A DNA stretch of 64,000 bases from Butyricimonas virosa (GCF_025148635.1 NZ_CP102269.1:1-64000), one strand, 5' to 3'; positions 34,660 through 43,605 are shown, counted from the stretch's first letter. Program-made: numbers and translations. The notes: a model not told the origin generated them from the letters alone.

Positions 34660-35859
34660 TCAATGTACAATAATACGCTGTTCTTCTATTGTGAAATGCA
34701 CGTCACTTGTAAGCTCGATGATTTCCAGCACCTCGTTCAAATCTTCATATTTCTTCACGTCACCGGTAAATACAATATCTTTAGCCTCTTCCCGGTAGAA
34801 CTCGACTTTCACATCATACCATCGTGCTATATTACGCATCAGATCTTCCAGACGCATATCCTTAAATACCAAACGTCCCGACCGCCAAGAGGTAAACAAA
34901 GCTGTCTCCACCTTATATTTTTCCATTCCTTTCCCCTCGATCAAACAAATCTGTTCGCCCGGCACCATTCTTATCTTTTCTCCTCTATCTAAAGATTCGA
35001 TCTCGACCATCCCTTCCTCCAAGGTTGTCCACGTTTTTCCCTCTTCCTCGTAAGCACTCACGTCAAAAGAGGTCCCCAGCACTCTTACTTTAGCCTGTTC
35101 TGTCTCTACCACAAAAGGACGAGTTGTATCATGAGCAACCTCGAAATAAGCCTCTCCTTCCAACAACACTTTACGAATCCCACCCACAAATGCCACCGGA
35201 TATTTCAATCGTGTTGCGGCATTCAACCACACTTTAGTGCCATCCTCCAAGATCATAAAATACTCTCCTCCCCGCGGAACCTCCAAGATATGAAAAGCAT
35301 CCTGCACTTCCCCTGAGTGCGGTTTACCATTATAACTAATCCGCCCGGAATCCGCACTAATTCTCATGCCCCCGTCCTCTATATTTCTTTCCCCCAAATC
35401 CAAAACTTGCCTTTCTCCCGATGACAAGACTAATACAGCTTGAGATTTTCCGGCCTTCACGGTTATCGGTTCCACCCGGCTCTTTTCTTTTATATCATCT
35501 CTGGAAAGTAACGCGACAGCTACTCCCAAGGGAATCATAAACATAGCAGCATACCTCATCCACGTACGCCTTATCTTTCTACGCTTTGCAGATAGTTTAT
35601 CCCGTCTCACGGTTCTGAATTCTTCCCATGCCTTCATATAATCCAAACGCTCGTATTCTCCCACCTTATGTTCCATCAATTCGGTCGAACTCCACTGATC
35701 AAACAACTCCCGATGACGTTCGTCCTCTGCCAACCATTTTTCCAACTCCTGCAACTCCCCTTCTTCCAAACAATCACTTAAAGATTTGGAAATAAACTCC
35801 GATATCTTGAATACATTTTCTTCCTTATCCATAAACAAATAATTTTTTTGTTCCTCCAT
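34660..35859 (-). CDS. FecR-family anti-sigma factor
   Basis: Inner-membrane anti-sigma regulator of about 399 residues. The cytoplasmic N-terminal part has a helical sigma-binding region (KISEFISKSLSDCLEEGELQELEKWL), followed by a transmembrane segment (YAAMFMIPLGVAVALL) and the periplasmic FecR domain (EVPRGGEYFMILEDGTKVWLNAATRLKYPVAFVG) and C-terminal DUF4974 (LVFKDMRLEDLMRNIARWYDVKVEF). It receives the signal from the SusC STN domain and releases the sigma factor. The start among Met codons at 35868, 35859 and 35832 is uncertain. Confidence 0.93.
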   Translation of the reverse strand: MEEQKNYLFMDKEENVFKISEFISKSLSDCLEEGELQELEKWLAEDERHRELFDQWSSTELMEHKVGEYERLDYMKAWEEFRTVRRDKLSAKRRKIRRTWMRYAAMFMIPLGVAVALLSRDDIKEKSRVEPITVKAGKSQAVLVLSSGERQVLDLGERNIEDGGMRISADSGRISYNGKPHSGEVQDAFHILEVPRGGEYFMILEDGTKVWLNAATRLKYPVAFVGGIRKVLLEGEAYFEVAHDTTRPFVVETEQAKVRVLGTSFDVSAYEEEGKTWTTLEEGMVEIESLDRGEKIRMVPGEQICLIEGKGMEKYKVETALFTSWRSGRLVFKDMRLEDLMRNIARWYDVKVEFYREEAKDIVFTGDVKKYEDLNEVLEIIELTSDVHFTIEEQRIIVH

Positions 35860-35966
35860 TTTTAACATGCATTTGCCAAGAAACACTTCAGCAAACAAAA
35901 CGGGGGGATAAGAATTAAAAAAAATCAAAATTCGATCACAAACATATTATAAATGTTTAGCCATAG

Positions 35967-35988
35967 AAATACCTTAAATCGGGTATTT
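35967..35988 (-). promoter_or_regulatory. Small hairpin between sigma factor and fecR
   Basis: AAATACC and GGTATTT arms with an eight-base loop overlapping the sigma-factor stop codon. No T run follows. It could lower expression of fecR and the downstream genes relative to the sigma factor. The 127 bases between the genes show no TAnnTTTG box, consistent with an alternative promoter read by the sigma factor itself. Confidence 0.4.
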
Positions 35989-36550
35989 ACGAGAAAAGAA
36001 TACCTATAAATATTGAGTATATGCCACCTTTCAATTTATTATACAATCTCTTTTTACCGTCCTTTTTATACTCTTTTGCAGTCTCCAAAGAAATTCCCAT
36101 GAACTCCGCCACTTCTGAAATTTTATATCCTTTTAATGTCAACAACATGACTTTCCCGCATTGCGGTGGCAACTGTTTCACAGTAGTTAAAATTCGTGCA
36201 AACACATCCTCTTCCATCATCCGCTCTAAAAACACCTCTTGCTTCTCCCCCTCTTCCAACATTTTCATTTCATACTGTCTTCTGATCTTTAAATGGCGTA
36301 GATAATTCAGGGACTTATTTCTCACTCCTGTATATAAATATACTTTCAGTGCAATCCGATTATTAAACACCATCTCTTTATCAAGTAGCGATATAAAGAA
36401 TTCCTGCACAATATCTTTTGCCACCTCTTCATTTTCCACATACTTCCCCGCAAACAGAACCAACGGAACATAATAATCATGATAGAGCAACTCGTAAGCT
36501 TTCTCTTTCTGTTGGCGTAAATATTCTAATAAGAGGTCACACAGCTCCAT
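35987..36550 (-). CDS. ECF RNA polymerase sigma factor (FecI-like)
   Basis: A 187-residue sigma-70 family factor with region 2 (AYELLYHDYYVPLVLFAGKY to AKDIVQEFFISLLDK) and region 4 (LPPQCGKVMLLTLKGYKISEVAEFMGISLETAKEY). It is the first gene of the operon and is controlled by the FecR protein encoded next. It begins under a housekeeping-type promoter at 36568-36597, so basal sigma is made constitutively and held inactive until the receptor signals. Confidence 0.94.
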   Translation of the reverse strand: MELCDLLLEYLRQQKEKAYELLYHDYYVPLVLFAGKYVENEEVAKDIVQEFFISLLDKEMVFNNRIALKVYLYTGVRNKSLNYLRHLKIRRQYEMKMLEEGEKQEVFLERMMEEDVFARILTTVKQLPPQCGKVMLLTLKGYKISEVAEFMGISLETAKEYKKDGKKRLYNKLKGGIYSIFIGILFS

Positions 36551-36567
36551 AACTCAAAATTATTTGA

Positions 36568-36597
36568 CAAAGATAACTTAAAATTTCTTTAAACAAA
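36568..36597 (-). promoter_or_regulatory. Promoter of the ECF sigma operon
   Basis: TTTG at 36597-36594, 18 bases, TATCTTTG at 36575-36568 on the minus strand, 18 bases before the ATG. Confidence 0.75.
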
Positions 36598-36618
36598 GAA
36601 CAAACAATCCGATTACAA

Positions 36619-36626
36619 TATCTTTG
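36619..36626 (+). promoter_or_regulatory. -7 box for the AlbA-domain gene
   Basis: TATCTTTG, 24 bases before the ATG at 36651; divergent from the sigma operon promoter. Confidence 0.65.
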
Positions 36627-36650
36627 CAAGCGGAAAAAAACAACCAAACT

Positions 36651-37301
36651 ATGATTCAAACAAAAGCCAACTATATACACGACCGGATAGCAGAAGGAGA
36701 ACACCAGCAACAGGATTTCAAATTCGAGATTTCTGATGCCCGCAAGATCGCTAAATCTCTTTCCGCATTCTCCAACACCGACGGGGGACGCTTACTCGTG
36801 GGGGTAAAAGATAACGGCAAGATTGCCGGAGTACGCTCGGAAGAGGAGATGTACATGATCGAGGCTGCCGCAAAGCTTTATTGTAAACCACAAATCGATT
36901 GTGAAATGCACGTCCACACCGTAGAAGGGCATACGGTTCTCGAAGTCATCGTCCCTCCGGGAAAACAAAAACCCTATTACGCCAAAGATCACGATAACCG
37001 CTGGTGGGCTTACATCCGGATTCTGGATGAAAACATACTTGCCACTCCCGTGCATATCAAAGTATGGCAACAAGCCGGAACCCCCAAAGGAGCATTCGTG
37101 CATTACACGGAAACAGAACAGATTCTATTGGATTACCTTTCTTCACACGACTCCATCACACTGAATCAATATTGTCGTCTGGCAAAGATTCCCCGCCCCA
37201 AGGCAGAAAACACGTTAGCCAAGTTCATCCGGTTTGAACTCATCGAACCGTATTTTGACGGGCAACGTTTCCTTTTTCGACAAAACGAAAGGAATTTATG
37301 A
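36651..37301 (+). CDS. Schlafen AlbA_2-domain DNA-binding protein
   Basis: A 216-residue protein with the AlbA_2 (AAA-4) domain over residues 10-130: EGEHQQQDFKFEISDARKI, SAFSNTDGGRLLVGVKDNG and the EVIVPPGKQKPYYAK strand. The C-terminal 70 residues form a winged helix (LLDYLSSHDSITLNQYCRLAKI). Such proteins are usually annotated as putative ATP-binding or transcriptional regulators. It is convergent with lpxB with only seven bases between the stops, and divergent from the sigma operon, but nothing ties it to either functionally. Confidence 0.88.
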   Translation: MIQTKANYIHDRIAEGEHQQQDFKFEISDARKIAKSLSAFSNTDGGRLLVGVKDNGKIAGVRSEEEMYMIEAAAKLYCKPQIDCEMHVHTVEGHTVLEVIVPPGKQKPYYAKDHDNRWWAYIRILDENILATPVHIKVWQQAGTPKGAFVHYTETEQILLDYLSSHDSITLNQYCRLAKIPRPKAENTLAKFIRFELIEPYFDGQRFLFRQNERNL

Positions 37302-37308
37302 TCTTAAT

Positions 37309-38445
37309 TTACCCTCGGAACCGGGACAACTCATCAATCATCATGCGAGCAAATCGTTCGGACGCCCCGGCATCACCCAACTTCTCGTTCACCTCGTCGT
37401 ATCCTGCCAACATTTGATCCCGTTTCTCCCCTTCCGAAACAATAAGCGAAAGTTCTCTCAACAAGTTCTTTTCGTTCAACTTTTGCATCAACAACTCGGT
37501 AACCACTTCCCGCCCGGCAATCAGGTTCACTAACGAGATATACTTCACCTTGACAAAAGTTTTAAACAGGAAATAACTCAACGCTCCCCCCTCTCCACTG
37601 TAACAAACCACCTGGGGTGTCCGCAGTATAGCGGTTTCCAACGTGGCTGTTCCCGAAGTAACCAGTGCCGCACGTGCCTGTCGCACCAACCGGTAGGTCT
37701 GTCCGTAAATAATCCTTACTTTCACATCCTGCAAATAAGGAGCATAATCCGCATCACTCATCGAGGGAGCCCCCGCTATCACAAACTCGTGATCAGGGAA
37801 ATGTTTTACCATAGTCAACATTTTCGGTAACACGTGTTTCAACTCCTGCGAACGACTACCCGCCACCAAAGCGATAATCGGTTTACCGGAAAGGCCATTT
37901 ACACGTACGAACTCGTTGAATGTTTCATCCTTGAAAGGACGATCGTGAATAGCATCTACTAATGGATTCCCGGCATACTGCACGGGATAATCGTACTGGG
38001 CATAAAAATCTACCTCAAACGGGAAAATCACGAACATCCGGTCCACCAACCGCTTGATTTTCTTCACCCGGCCCGTGTTCCACGCCCAAATCTTCGGGGA
38101 TATATAATAGAATACGGGAATACCCGCTTCCTTGATAAATTTAGCCACCCGGAGATTAAAACCACCGTAATCCACAAGAATCACGACATCCGGTCTCCAT
38201 GCCAAAATATCTTGGTGACAGGCTTCAATATTCGCCTTAATCTTGTCCAGATTTTTCAAAACCGTCAGGAACCCCATGATGGCCGTGTCCTTGTAATGGC
38301 GAACGATCTCACACCCGGACTCCCGCATCAGATCACCTCCCCACCCGCGAACTTCCGCACCCGAGTCAAACTTTCTCAATCCCTTGATCAGATTAGAGGC
38401 ATGCAAATCGCCCGATGCCTCTCCCGCAATAACGTAGTATTTCAT
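37309..38445 (-). CDS. lpxB: Lipid-A-disaccharide synthase
   Basis: Peripheral membrane glycosyltransferase joining UDP-diacylglucosamine and lipid X to form the lipid A disaccharide. The 378-residue GT19 protein begins MKYYVIAGEASGDLHASNL, the family hallmark, and includes VVILVDYGGFNLRVAKF, YYISPKIWAWNTGRVKKI, LVAGSRSQELKHVLP and the SGTATLETAILRTPQVVCY donor site. ATG at 38445 is set by the hallmark motif and the -7 box at 38468. No other lipid A genes are adjacent. Confidence 0.96.
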   Translation of the reverse strand: MKYYVIAGEASGDLHASNLIKGLRKFDSGAEVRGWGGDLMRESGCEIVRHYKDTAIMGFLTVLKNLDKIKANIEACHQDILAWRPDVVILVDYGGFNLRVAKFIKEAGIPVFYYISPKIWAWNTGRVKKIKRLVDRMFVIFPFEVDFYAQYDYPVQYAGNPLVDAIHDRPFKDETFNEFVRVNGLSGKPIIALVAGSRSQELKHVLPKMLTMVKHFPDHEFVIAGAPSMSDADYAPYLQDVKVRIIYGQTYRLVRQARAALVTSGTATLETAILRTPQVVCYSGEGGALSYFLFKTFVKVKYISLVNLIAGREVVTELLMQKLNEKNLLRELSLIVSEGEKRDQMLAGYDEVNEKLGDAGASERFARMMIDELSRFRG

Positions 38446-38467
38446 TGGCTTTTTTCTATTCTTTGGG

Positions 38468-38475
38468 CAAAGATA
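38468..38475 (-). promoter_or_regulatory. -7 box for lpxB
   Basis: TATCTTTG on the minus strand, 22 bases before the ATG at 38445. Confidence 0.65.
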
Positions 38476-38704
38476 GAAAAAGATTTGGAACCTATATACA
38501 AGTTTACCGTACCCATAGGTATACCTGTTACAAATTCCCCTTACACGGGGAAGGCCTATTGGCTTATCCTGAAAAAAGTTGACTTGTCCAACAAGTAAAC
38601 TCATGCCTGTACCGTAAATTAGTATATAAATTCCATACAAAATTATAGCATTATGGTTCCGTAGCTTTACATTAAGAATTCATGGATAAGAAATGAAAAA
38701 ACTC

Positions 38705-38712
38705 TATCTTTG
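38705..38712 (+). promoter_or_regulatory. -7 box for mtaB
   Basis: TATCTTTG, 32 bases before the mtaB ATG. Confidence 0.65.
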
Positions 38713-38744
38713 CCTCCCACTAGCAAATTTAAAGTAGATCGCAT

Positions 38745-40025
38745 ATGAACATTGTTGGGAAGAGAGTGGCATACATCACGTTAGGATGCAAGTTAAATTT
38801 CTCCGAAACCTCCACGATCAAGCACAGTCTTGAACAGGCAGGAGCCGTGACTGTGGGAGAAAAAGATGGTGCGGATATATTCGTGATTAACACGTGTAGC
38901 GTCACGGATATTGCAGAGAAAAAAGGACGGCAGATGATCCGGAAAATCATCCACCGAAATCCCGGAGCCTACATTGTTGTGGTTGGTTGTTATGCCCAAC
39001 TCAGAGCGCAAGAAATCATGGACATTGAAGGTGTCCACCTGGTACTAAACGCACGAGACAAGTTCAACGTGGCCCACTATTTGAACCACCTCGAAGAACA
39101 GGAACGACACGAACCACATTCTTGTGATATTTTCGGGGTCAAAAACTTCGATCTTGCTTACTCGTACGGGGACAGAACCCGGTGTTTTCTGAAAATTCAA
39201 GACGGATGCGACTATTTCTGCTCTTACTGTACGATTCCCTTCGCTCGCGGACGTAGCCGCAGTGCTGCCATCCAAGACGTGATTAAGGCAGCCCGTGACG
39301 TGGCATCCAAGGGTATCAAGGAAATCATTCTCACGGGAGTAAACACGGGAGATTTCGGGAGAGAGACAGGGGAAACATTCCTCGACTTGATACGAACACT
39401 GGATGAGCTGGAAGAAATCCAACGCTTCCGAATTTCCTCCATCGAACCTAACCTACTGACAGATGACATCATTCGTTTCGTGGCCTCCTCCCGGCGTTTC
39501 ATGCCACACTTCCACGTACCTCTTCAATCCGGGAGTAACGAAGTGTTACACTTGATGAGGCGACGTTACGAACGAGAACTTTTTGCCGAGAAAGTACAGG
39601 AAATCAAAACACTTATTCCCGATGCCTTTATCGGAGTGGACGTGATTGCCGGCATGCGGGGAGAAACACCGGAGGCGTTCGAAGATGCCCGACAATTCAT
39701 TGCCGGACTAGATGTTTCCCAGCTACATGTGTTCCCTTATTCGGAACGTTCCGGAACAAAAGCTCTGGACATCCCGTATATAGTCCCACAAGCGGAAAAA
39801 CATCGCCGGGTGAATACACTTCTCGATATTTCCGAACAGAAATTACACGATTTTTACACGGCACACGTGGGCCAAACCCGCCCGGTGCTGTTTGAAGAAA
39901 GCGATATTGCCGGATCGATCGGTGGATTCACGGACAATTACATCCGTGTGGAAATACCCTATGATCCTTCCCTAGCAAACCAGATCGTACCCGTGGAGCT
40001 GAAAACCGACATTTTCGACTCGTAA
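38745..40025 (+). CDS. mtaB: tRNA t6A37 methylthiotransferase
   Basis: Radical-SAM enzyme that converts N6-threonylcarbamoyladenosine at position 37 of tRNA to its 2-methylthio form. The 426-residue protein has the UPF0004 domain (TLGCKLNFSET, INTCSVTDIAEKKGRQ, VVVGCYAQ providing the second cluster), the radical-SAM triad in QDGCDYFCSYCTIPFARGRSRS and a C-terminal TRAM-like domain. The LGCKxN start and GCDYxCSYC pattern fit MtaB rather than MiaB or RimO. Monocistronic or leading into the epimerase gene 110 bases later. Confidence 0.95.
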   Translation: MNIVGKRVAYITLGCKLNFSETSTIKHSLEQAGAVTVGEKDGADIFVINTCSVTDIAEKKGRQMIRKIIHRNPGAYIVVVGCYAQLRAQEIMDIEGVHLVLNARDKFNVAHYLNHLEEQERHEPHSCDIFGVKNFDLAYSYGDRTRCFLKIQDGCDYFCSYCTIPFARGRSRSAAIQDVIKAARDVASKGIKEIILTGVNTGDFGRETGETFLDLIRTLDELEEIQRFRISSIEPNLLTDDIIRFVASSRRFMPHFHVPLQSGSNEVLHLMRRRYERELFAEKVQEIKTLIPDAFIGVDVIAGMRGETPEAFEDARQFIAGLDVSQLHVFPYSERSGTKALDIPYIVPQAEKHRRVNTLLDISEQKLHDFYTAHVGQTRPVLFEESDIAGSIGGFTDNYIRVEIPYDPSLANQIVPVELKTDIFDS

Positions 40026-40085
40026 ATACCGGACTTCACACGGCACAAACCTCCGGAAGAATACAAACTTTACGGAGTTATTTTA

Positions 40086-40093
40086 TATTTTTG
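40086..40093 (+). promoter_or_regulatory. -7 box for the epimerase operon
   Basis: TATTTTTG, 41 bases before the ATG at 40135. Confidence 0.55.
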
Positions 40094-40134
40094 TCGCCGC
40101 AAATATTGTATTAAAAAACGAAAAGCAAGGTATT

Positions 40135-41151
40135 ATGAACGTCTTAGTTACCGGAACAGCAGGGTTTATTGGTTTTTATCTTGTTCAGAAACTACTGAAT
40201 GCAGGACACACTGTTTATGGAATCGATTCAATCAACCATTATTACGATGTAACCTTGAAACACGACCGCCTGCACGCCTGTGGCATAGACCATCCCGTTC
40301 CCGGTAAAGAAATCGTATCTTCCCGGAATACGAATTACACGTTTTGCCAGTTGGACCTGTGTGACACCGAAGCCATTCATACATTATTCGACACACATGC
40401 TTTCGACTGCGTGGTGAACCTTGCCGCACAAGCCGGGGTCCGATATAGTCTAAAACACCCGGAAAGTTACGTGCAAAGTAACGTCATGGGTTTCATCAAT
40501 CTACTGGAAGCCTGCAAGAAAACGAGTTGCAAAAAATTCATATACGCCTCATCTTCTTCCGTGTACGGGAACAACCAATCTGTCCCCTTCAAAGAGACAG
40601 ACGCCGTAGATCACCCGATTAGCATTTATGCCGCCACGAAAAAAAGTGACGAGTTGATGGCAAACGCCTATGCTCATCTCTACGGTATACAAACTATCGG
40701 ATTACGATTTTTTACGGTATACGGTCCCTTTGGACGCCCGGATATGGCTCCCATGCTTTTTGCCAACGCCATTCAACACGACGAGGTGATCCGCATCTTC
40801 AATAACGGGAATCTCTCCAGAGACTTCACCTACATCGAAGACATCGTGACTGGTATCGAGAAAATCGTGTCAACACCGGGAATCCTACGGGAAGACGTAC
40901 CTGGTACTCCCGCCACGATATACAATATCGGACACGGTACCCCCATCCAGCTCATGGATTTCGTCCAGTTGCTGGAAAAGAACTTGGGGAAAGAAGCTCG
41001 TAAAGAGTTTGTCGGGATGCAACCGGGAGACGTTTACCAGACGTGGGCAGATACCACCCGCTTGCAGGAAGACTACGGGTATACCCCGCAAATATCACTC
41101 GAAACGGGAATCGCCCGCTTTGCCAAATGGTTCAAATCATACAACAAATGA
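40135..41151 (+). CDS. NAD-dependent nucleotide-sugar epimerase (UDP-glucuronate 4-epimerase-like)
   Basis: Extended short-chain dehydrogenase of 338 residues. The Rossmann motif is VTGTAGFIGFYLVQKLL, followed by GIDSINHYYDVTLKHDRL (characteristic of UDP-glucuronate 4-epimerases), VVNLAAQAGVRYSL, the catalytic SSSSVYG serine/threonine and YAATKK (Y-x-x-x-K). It probably interconverts UDP-glucuronate and UDP-galacturonate for capsule or LPS. Its stop overlaps the next gene (ATGA), a curious coupling to a ferredoxin-type protein. Confidence 0.9.
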   Translation: MNVLVTGTAGFIGFYLVQKLLNAGHTVYGIDSINHYYDVTLKHDRLHACGIDHPVPGKEIVSSRNTNYTFCQLDLCDTEAIHTLFDTHAFDCVVNLAAQAGVRYSLKHPESYVQSNVMGFINLLEACKKTSCKKFIYASSSSVYGNNQSVPFKETDAVDHPISIYAATKKSDELMANAYAHLYGIQTIGLRFFTVYGPFGRPDMAPMLFANAIQHDEVIRIFNNGNLSRDFTYIEDIVTGIEKIVSTPGILREDVPGTPATIYNIGHGTPIQLMDFVQLLEKNLGKEARKEFVGMQPGDVYQTWADTTRLQEDYGYTPQISLETGIARFAKWFKSYNK

Positions 41152-41969
41152 CACACATCAACAAGATACGGGCCGTGTATTTCAGCCCGACAGGAACAAC
41201 ACGAAAGATCATAACCGCCACGGCCAAAGGACTTTCCAGAGCATTGAAAACCAGTCTAGAAGAACACGATTTTACCTTACCCAAGGCAAGAACACAACCT
41301 TTGCGATTCACGGACTCCGATCTCGTGGTGTTTGGCACCCCGGTATACGCCGGGCGAGTTCCCAACGTACTATTACCTTATTTGAACACGATGCAAGGCA
41401 ACGGGGCTTTAGCCATTCCAGTTGTGCTTTTCGGGAACCGGGATTACGACGATGCGCTAATCGAATTACGAGACATTCTTGAAAACAAAGGACTCCACAC
41501 GATAGCCGCAGGGGCATTCGTGGGTGAACACTCTTTCTCCCGGATACTGGCAAAAGACAGGCCGGACATGAAAGACATGGATATAGTGGATGAATTCGTT
41601 CGCAAAATCTGTGAAAAGTACAAGACAGACACGCTATCACACCCCATTCCGGTTTCCGGAACCCCATATCCCTACCGAGGATATTACACACCTCGCGACC
41701 GGCAAGGCACCCCGGTAGACATCCGTAAAGTGAAACCGCTTACCAACGACCGTTGTAATAACTGCAAGCATTGTGCAAAAGTATGTCCCATGGGGTCTAT
41801 CAGCTATGAAAATGTAAGAGAGCTTACAGGCATCTGTATTAAATGCGGAGCATGTATCAAGAAATGTCCAAAGCAAGCGAAATATTATGAAGATACAGGA
41901 TATTTATATCACCAGCATGAATTGGAAGAAGGTTTAACCCGACGTGCAGAAAATACCTTTTTTATTTGA
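41148..41969 (+). CDS. EFR1-family ferrodoxin (flavodoxin fold plus 2[4Fe-4S])
   Basis: A 273-residue electron carrier. The N-terminal flavodoxin-like domain has the FMN phosphate loop FSPTGTTRKI and VFGTPVYAGRVPN. The C-terminal domain carries two ferredoxin motifs, CNNCKHCAKVCPMGSI and CIKCGACIKKCPKQA, each C-x2-C-x2-C-x3-C. Such proteins are thought to pass electrons between flavin and Fe-S partners in anaerobes; the partner is unknown. The ATG overlaps the epimerase stop by four bases, which sets the start. Confidence 0.9.
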   Translation: MTHINKIRAVYFSPTGTTRKIITATAKGLSRALKTSLEEHDFTLPKARTQPLRFTDSDLVVFGTPVYAGRVPNVLLPYLNTMQGNGALAIPVVLFGNRDYDDALIELRDILENKGLHTIAAGAFVGEHSFSRILAKDRPDMKDMDIVDEFVRKICEKYKTDTLSHPIPVSGTPYPYRGYYTPRDRQGTPVDIRKVKPLTNDRCNNCKHCAKVCPMGSISYENVRELTGICIKCGACIKKCPKQAKYYEDTGYLYHQHELEEGLTRRAENTFFI

Positions 41970-41995
41970 AATTTGCATAACTTTCATTAAATTTG
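41965..41995 (+). promoter_or_regulatory. nhaA promoter
   Basis: TTTG at 41965-41968, exactly 19 bases, then TAAATTTG at 41988-41995. The -33 element lies inside the end of the ferrodoxin gene. An in-frame ATG at 41993 overlaps the -7 box, so the nhaA start is the ATG at 42029. Confidence 0.85.
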
Positions 41996-42028
41996 CAGCA
42001 CGTAACATATCAATCAACAAACAGGACA

Positions 42029-43372
42029 ATGGTCAAGGAAATATTTAAATTCTCCATTAGAAGACTGATTCAAACGAAAATAAATGGAGGAATAGTTCTT
42101 TTATTTGTGGCTCTCGCCGCCATGATTATCGCAAACTCTCCTTTACAGGAATATTACAATATTTTATTTTCCCAAAACATCACGCTCACGATCGGAAGTT
42201 TCAACCTTTTTGATCGTCACGATGGCAATCCGATGACTTTACTGGATTTTATTAATGATGCGCTCATGGCTATCTTCTTCTTCTCGGTAGGGTTAGAGAT
42301 CAAACGGGAACTACTCGTTGGAGAACTTTCGTCCCCCCGGAAAGCTTTGCTTCCGGTTGTGGCTGCCTGTGGAGGGATGATTGTCCCGGTCTTACTCTTC
42401 TATCTGATCAGTCAACCTGGTCTGGTCATGCGGGGTGCAGCCATTCCCATGGCAACAGATATCGCTTTCTCCCTAGGCGTTCTCTCGCTTCTAGGCAAAA
42501 AAGTTCCATTAAGCTTGAAGATCTTCCTCACCGCTTTTGCCGTTGTAGATGATATTGGTGGAATCATCGTCATCGCCCTATTCTATAGTTCGCATCTGAC
42601 GGTGGAATATTTAATTGCTGCAATGATTATTGTTGCCCTCTTGTACATCGGCGGTCGGCAGGGAATTCACAATAAATTTTTTTTCATATCCTTCGGAATC
42701 ATCGTGTGGTGCCTGTTTATCAACGCCGGAATCCATCCCACAATTGCGGGAGTTATCGTGGCCTTTACTGTTCCGGCCCGTCCGAAACTACATATATACA
42801 AGTACGTGAATAGTATCCGGGAAAGCTTAAAAAGACTACCGGAAAATTCAAATGAAATCATATTAAGCAACTCTGAACTTTCTATATTAAAAAGTATCGA
42901 GTCTGCCTCGGATAAAGTGGTTAGTCCTTTACAAGCCATGGACGACGACCTACGTACCCTTGTGAATTACGTGGTAATGCCCCTTTTCGCATTTGCCAAC
43001 GCTAGTATCTCCTTCGAAGGATTCACGCTCGCCTCTCTGGAAGGCGTATCAGTAACGATTTTCGTTTCCCTTGTACTCGGAAAACTCATCGGCATCTTCT
43101 CGTTCACCTACCTCTTTATAAAATGCGGTTGGTTAACCATGCCCGACAAAATGGATATGCACTCCCTTTTCGGAGTATCTTTATTAGGAGGGATCGGATT
43201 CACCGTGTCCCTATTCATTGCAACTCTTTCCTATGCGGGAATGGGTACGGAAGGAGCCATGTTATTGAACCAAGCAAAAATCGGTATCATTGGAGGCTCT
43301 CTGTTTGCTGGACTCTGCGGTTACTTCTACTTGAAATACGCCTTGAATAAAAAAACTCAAAAATCGCTTTGA
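42029..43372 (+). CDS. nhaA: Na+/H+ antiporter NhaA
   Basis: Inner-membrane antiporter exporting Na+ in exchange for two H+. 447 residues with about twelve transmembrane segments. Hallmarks are DALMAIFFFSVGLEIKRELL, the ATDIAFSLGVL segment and AFAVVDDIGGIIVIALFY with the paired aspartates that bind the ion, GGIGFTVSLFIATL near the C terminus, and FANASISFEG. A central loop of about 60 charged residues (SIRESLKRLPENSNEI) is longer than in E. coli NhaA. Confidence 0.96.
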   Translation: MVKEIFKFSIRRLIQTKINGGIVLLFVALAAMIIANSPLQEYYNILFSQNITLTIGSFNLFDRHDGNPMTLLDFINDALMAIFFFSVGLEIKRELLVGELSSPRKALLPVVAACGGMIVPVLLFYLISQPGLVMRGAAIPMATDIAFSLGVLSLLGKKVPLSLKIFLTAFAVVDDIGGIIVIALFYSSHLTVEYLIAAMIIVALLYIGGRQGIHNKFFFISFGIIVWCLFINAGIHPTIAGVIVAFTVPARPKLHIYKYVNSIRESLKRLPENSNEIILSNSELSILKSIESASDKVVSPLQAMDDDLRTLVNYVVMPLFAFANASISFEGFTLASLEGVSVTIFVSLVLGKLIGIFSFTYLFIKCGWLTMPDKMDMHSLFGVSLLGGIGFTVSLFIATLSYAGMGTEGAMLLNQAKIGIIGGSLFAGLCGYFYLKYALNKKTQKSL

Positions 43373-43397
43373 AAGTCAAATAAAGTCCTTATATTTG
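43368..43397 (+). promoter_or_regulatory. Promoter of tRNA-Ser
   Basis: TTTG at 43368-43371, 18 bases, TATATTTG at 43390-43397, 10 bases before the tRNA. Confidence 0.78.
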
Positions 43398-43407
43398 CAT
43401 CCGCATT

Positions 43408-43492
43408 GGAGAGGTGGCAGAGTGGTCGATTGCGGCGGTCTTGAAAACCGTTGTACTGCGAGGTACCGGGGGTTCGAATCCCTCCCTCTCCG
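43408..43492 (+). tRNA. tRNA-Ser (TGA)
   Basis: Class II tRNA of 85 nt with acceptor arms GGAGAGG and CCTCTCC, anticodon loop CTTGAAA (anticodon TGA), a long variable arm (TACTGCGAGGTA) and T loop GGTTCGAATCC. CCA is not encoded. Confidence 0.96.
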
Positions 43493-43512
43493 CTGAGGAA
43501 AAACAGAGAACA

Positions 43513-43546
43513 AGAGAGTTAGCACACAAAGAGCTGACTCTCTTTT
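43513..43546 (+). terminator. Terminator of tRNA-Ser
   Basis: AGAGAGTTAGC with GCTGACTCTCT (one G-U pair) followed by TTTT, 20 bases after the tRNA. Confidence 0.82.
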
Positions 43547-43605
43547 ACATTCTAAAGGATTGGCGGTTTCGTAAAGCATTCATGAGAAACCCGAAACGGG
43601 CTTCA

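Noticed and set aside
34646..34663. susC start at a TTG overlapping the fecR stop
   Set aside because: The ATG six codons later directly precedes a normal signal peptide. The overlap may still aid translational coupling.
36624..36650. Earlier start for the AlbA-domain gene
   Set aside because: It lies on or next to the -7 box at 36619-36626, so it cannot be in the transcript.
38446..38640. N-terminal extension of lpxB
   Set aside because: The family begins exactly at MKYYVIAGEASGD, and a -7 box lies within the extension.
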